The position numbers and the translations under genes are program-made. The notes beneath the pieces were generated by a model. The model saw only the letters and a program-made list of their open reading frames with translations. It was not told where the DNA came from and ran no database searches. Source: an uncultured Lentisphaeria bacterium (GTDB lineage: Bacteria; Verrucomicrobiota; Lentisphaeria; Victivallales; Victivallaceae). From it: a DNA stretch of 6,754 nt. The stretch spans positions 1 to 6,754 of the forward strand of contig CALABZ010000056.1 in NCBI GenBank assembly GCA_937888615.1, given 5' to 3'. Position 1 is the stretch's first letter; every line of letters starts with the position of its first letter. Below, piece after piece: positions 5,778-6,754 of this stretch.

Positions 5778-6560
5778 ATGCAACTGAATATTTTTAACGG
5801 CGACTGCGCCTATGACGCCTGGCGAAAGTCCGGTGAAACGTCTCCGGCACTGATCTGGCGCGAAAGTTATCTGGAAGGACGCCTCCCGGGGCCGGACGTT
5901 TCCCTTGAAGAGTTCGAACAAATCCGTGCGGAAGAACTCCACCGGCTCATGCCGGAGCTGAACTTCGAAAAACTTCTCAACTTCCTCCGCAATATGGACC
6001 GGACAATTACCGGGTTGTCAAAGGAAGATTCCGCATTGCTCTGGTTTGACGCCTGCATGTATGACCAGATTATGCTTTCCCGCGTCCTTTTTTTGCTGAA
6101 CGACACGCCCGCCGCCGTTTTTCTGGTCTGCGAAGATGTCGCCTGGGGAAGTGCCCCCGAACTGTTCGCAAAGAAAAAAGGAGAAGCGGCCCTCCTCAGC
6201 CGGGATGATATTGCCCTGTATGCGGCTGCCTGGAAAGCGGTCACAGAAGGAGCCGATGCGCTCAAGGAATTTCTCGCGACCCGAAAAACGGACCGATTTC
6301 CGTATCTGGCAAAAGCGCTGGCACGCTATCTGCAAGAGTACCCCGATGTGGACGGCCTCGGCAGAAGCGAACGGCAATTGCTTGAAATCATTCGTTCGGG
6401 CGAGCATACCGGTTCCGGGATATTCCGGGCGCTGGGCAAGTACGAGGAATACCCGTTTATGGGTGACACCATGTGCTGGCGCCTTCTGGAAGAGCTGGTG
6501 GAAAAAGGGTTACTCTCCATCCGACCCGGCCAAGACGAAAAGACCTATTACCTCCGCTGA
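5778..6560 (+). CDS. DUF1835 domain-containing protein
   Basis: A 260-residue soluble protein without signal peptide or membrane helices. The N-terminus has the DUF1835 signature: FNGD (6-9), then LIWRESYLEGRLPGP (25-39), the counterpart of the family's 'WRDxLxEGP'. Next comes SALLWFDACMYDQ (85-97), matching the acidic and aromatic centre of the domain. The C-terminal part GRSERQLLEIIRSGEHTG (195-212) with PFMGDT (226-231) is the companion C-terminal segment usually found with DUF1835, followed by a winged-helix-like LLEELVEKGLLSI. The biochemical function of the family is not established to my knowledge. The start at 5778 puts the NGD motif at the usual distance from the N-terminus and has GGGA about nine bases upstream. 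An in-frame ATG at 5754 would add eight residues and cannot be excluded. The gene is single and converges on the AraC-type gene. Confidence 0.85.
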   Translation: MQLNIFNGDCAYDAWRKSGETSPALIWRESYLEGRLPGPDVSLEEFEQIRAEELHRLMPELNFEKLLNFLRNMDRTITGLSKEDSALLWFDACMYDQIMLSRVLFLLNDTPAAVFLVCEDVAWGSAPELFAKKKGEAALLSRDDIALYAAAWKAVTEGADALKEFLATRKTDRFPYLAKALARYLQEYPDVDGLGRSERQLLEIIRSGEHTGSGIFRALGKYEEYPFMGDTMCWRLLEELVEKGLLSIRPGQDEKTYYLR

Positions 6561-6589
6561 CCCAGTCGTTTTCTCTGATTTAAAACCGT

Positions 6590-6754
6590 TTATTGATTTC
6601 CGATCCGGTAACGTTCGCGATAGGAAGTGGCGGTTTCACCCGTCTCCACATGGAAACGGCGCGAAAAATAGAACGGGTCGGCAAATCCGCAATTCCGGGC
6701 GATTTCCGCAACCGGCAGTCCGGTTTCAATCAGCATTCTCCGAGCCCGGCCAAT
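6590..6754 (-). CDS. AraC-family transcriptional regulator, C-terminal fragment (partial)
   Basis: The frame enters from the right edge on the - strand and ends at TAA (6592-6590), giving the last 54 residues; no start codon region is in the window. The sequence is the second helix-turn-helix of an AraC/XylS regulator: an ARRMLIETGLPVAEIA pattern, then the hallmark NCGFADPFYFSRRF, and the closing GETATSYRERY. The closing motif usually reads G-x-S/T-P-x-x-Y-R; here a Thr replaces the usual Pro. Such proteins bind promoter DNA through this domain while an N-terminal domain, missing here, senses a ligand, often a sugar. It converges on the DUF1835 gene with about 29 bases between stops, so it is not co-transcribed with anything shown. 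Confidence 0.88.
   Translation of the reverse strand: MGRARRMLIETGLPVAEIARNCGFADPFYFSRRFHVETGETATSYRERYRIGNQ

Noticed and set aside
6561..6589. Possible terminator between the DUF1835 and AraC genes
   Set aside because: Only a GTTTT/AAAAC pairing is found, too weak for a terminator hairpin.

Overview
The window looks like an ordinary chromosomal stretch from a Gram-negative bacterium with moderate GC content. It carries two Sec/SPII lipoproteins, polytopic periplasm-facing glycosyltransferases and AraC-type regulation. The mix (GT39-like enzymes, a lipoprotein chagasin-type inhibitor, a cytosolic-carboxypeptidase-like M14 peptidase, a DUF1835 protein) and the uneven Shine-Dalgarno strength would fit the PVC group, for example Lentisphaerota. 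This is a guess from style, not from a marker gene. No mobile element, CRISPR array, tRNA or rRNA was seen.

Layout, left to right. (1) The C-terminal end of a GT39-like membrane glycosyltransferase runs in from the left edge (+). (2) Its stop overlaps the convergent 3' end of a small lipoprotein of the chagasin / peptidase inhibitor I42 family (-). (3) Upstream of that, also on the - strand, lies a family 2 glycosyltransferase. The 87-bp gap between the two - strand genes holds a promoter-like sequence flanked by two copies of a 10-bp direct repeat exactly 42 bp apart. (4) A divergent intergenic region of about 145 bp leads to a + strand operon of two genes joined by an ATGA overlap: an M14 zinc carboxypeptidase-like protein and a large membrane protein. 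The latter has a signal peptide, a periplasmic SH3-like domain and a GT-C type glycosyltransferase body. (5) A strong hairpin at 5052-5078 separates this operon from a convergent PEGA-like lipoprotein (-). (6) After a 268-bp divergent intergenic region comes a DUF1835-family protein (+). (7) It converges on the 3' end of an AraC-family regulator (-) that runs off the right edge and has no start codon inside the window.

The common theme is envelope glycan or lipid modification (two GT-C/GT39-type enzymes and one GT2) plus surface lipoproteins. The only pair with direct evidence of co-expression is the M14 peptidase and the SH3/GT-C protein. That pair and the repeat-flanked promoter of the I42 lipoprotein are the two places most worth a second look. 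Three starts were moved inward from the longest frame (3172, 5509, 2114) on firm or good evidence, and two more (1968, 5778) on weaker evidence.
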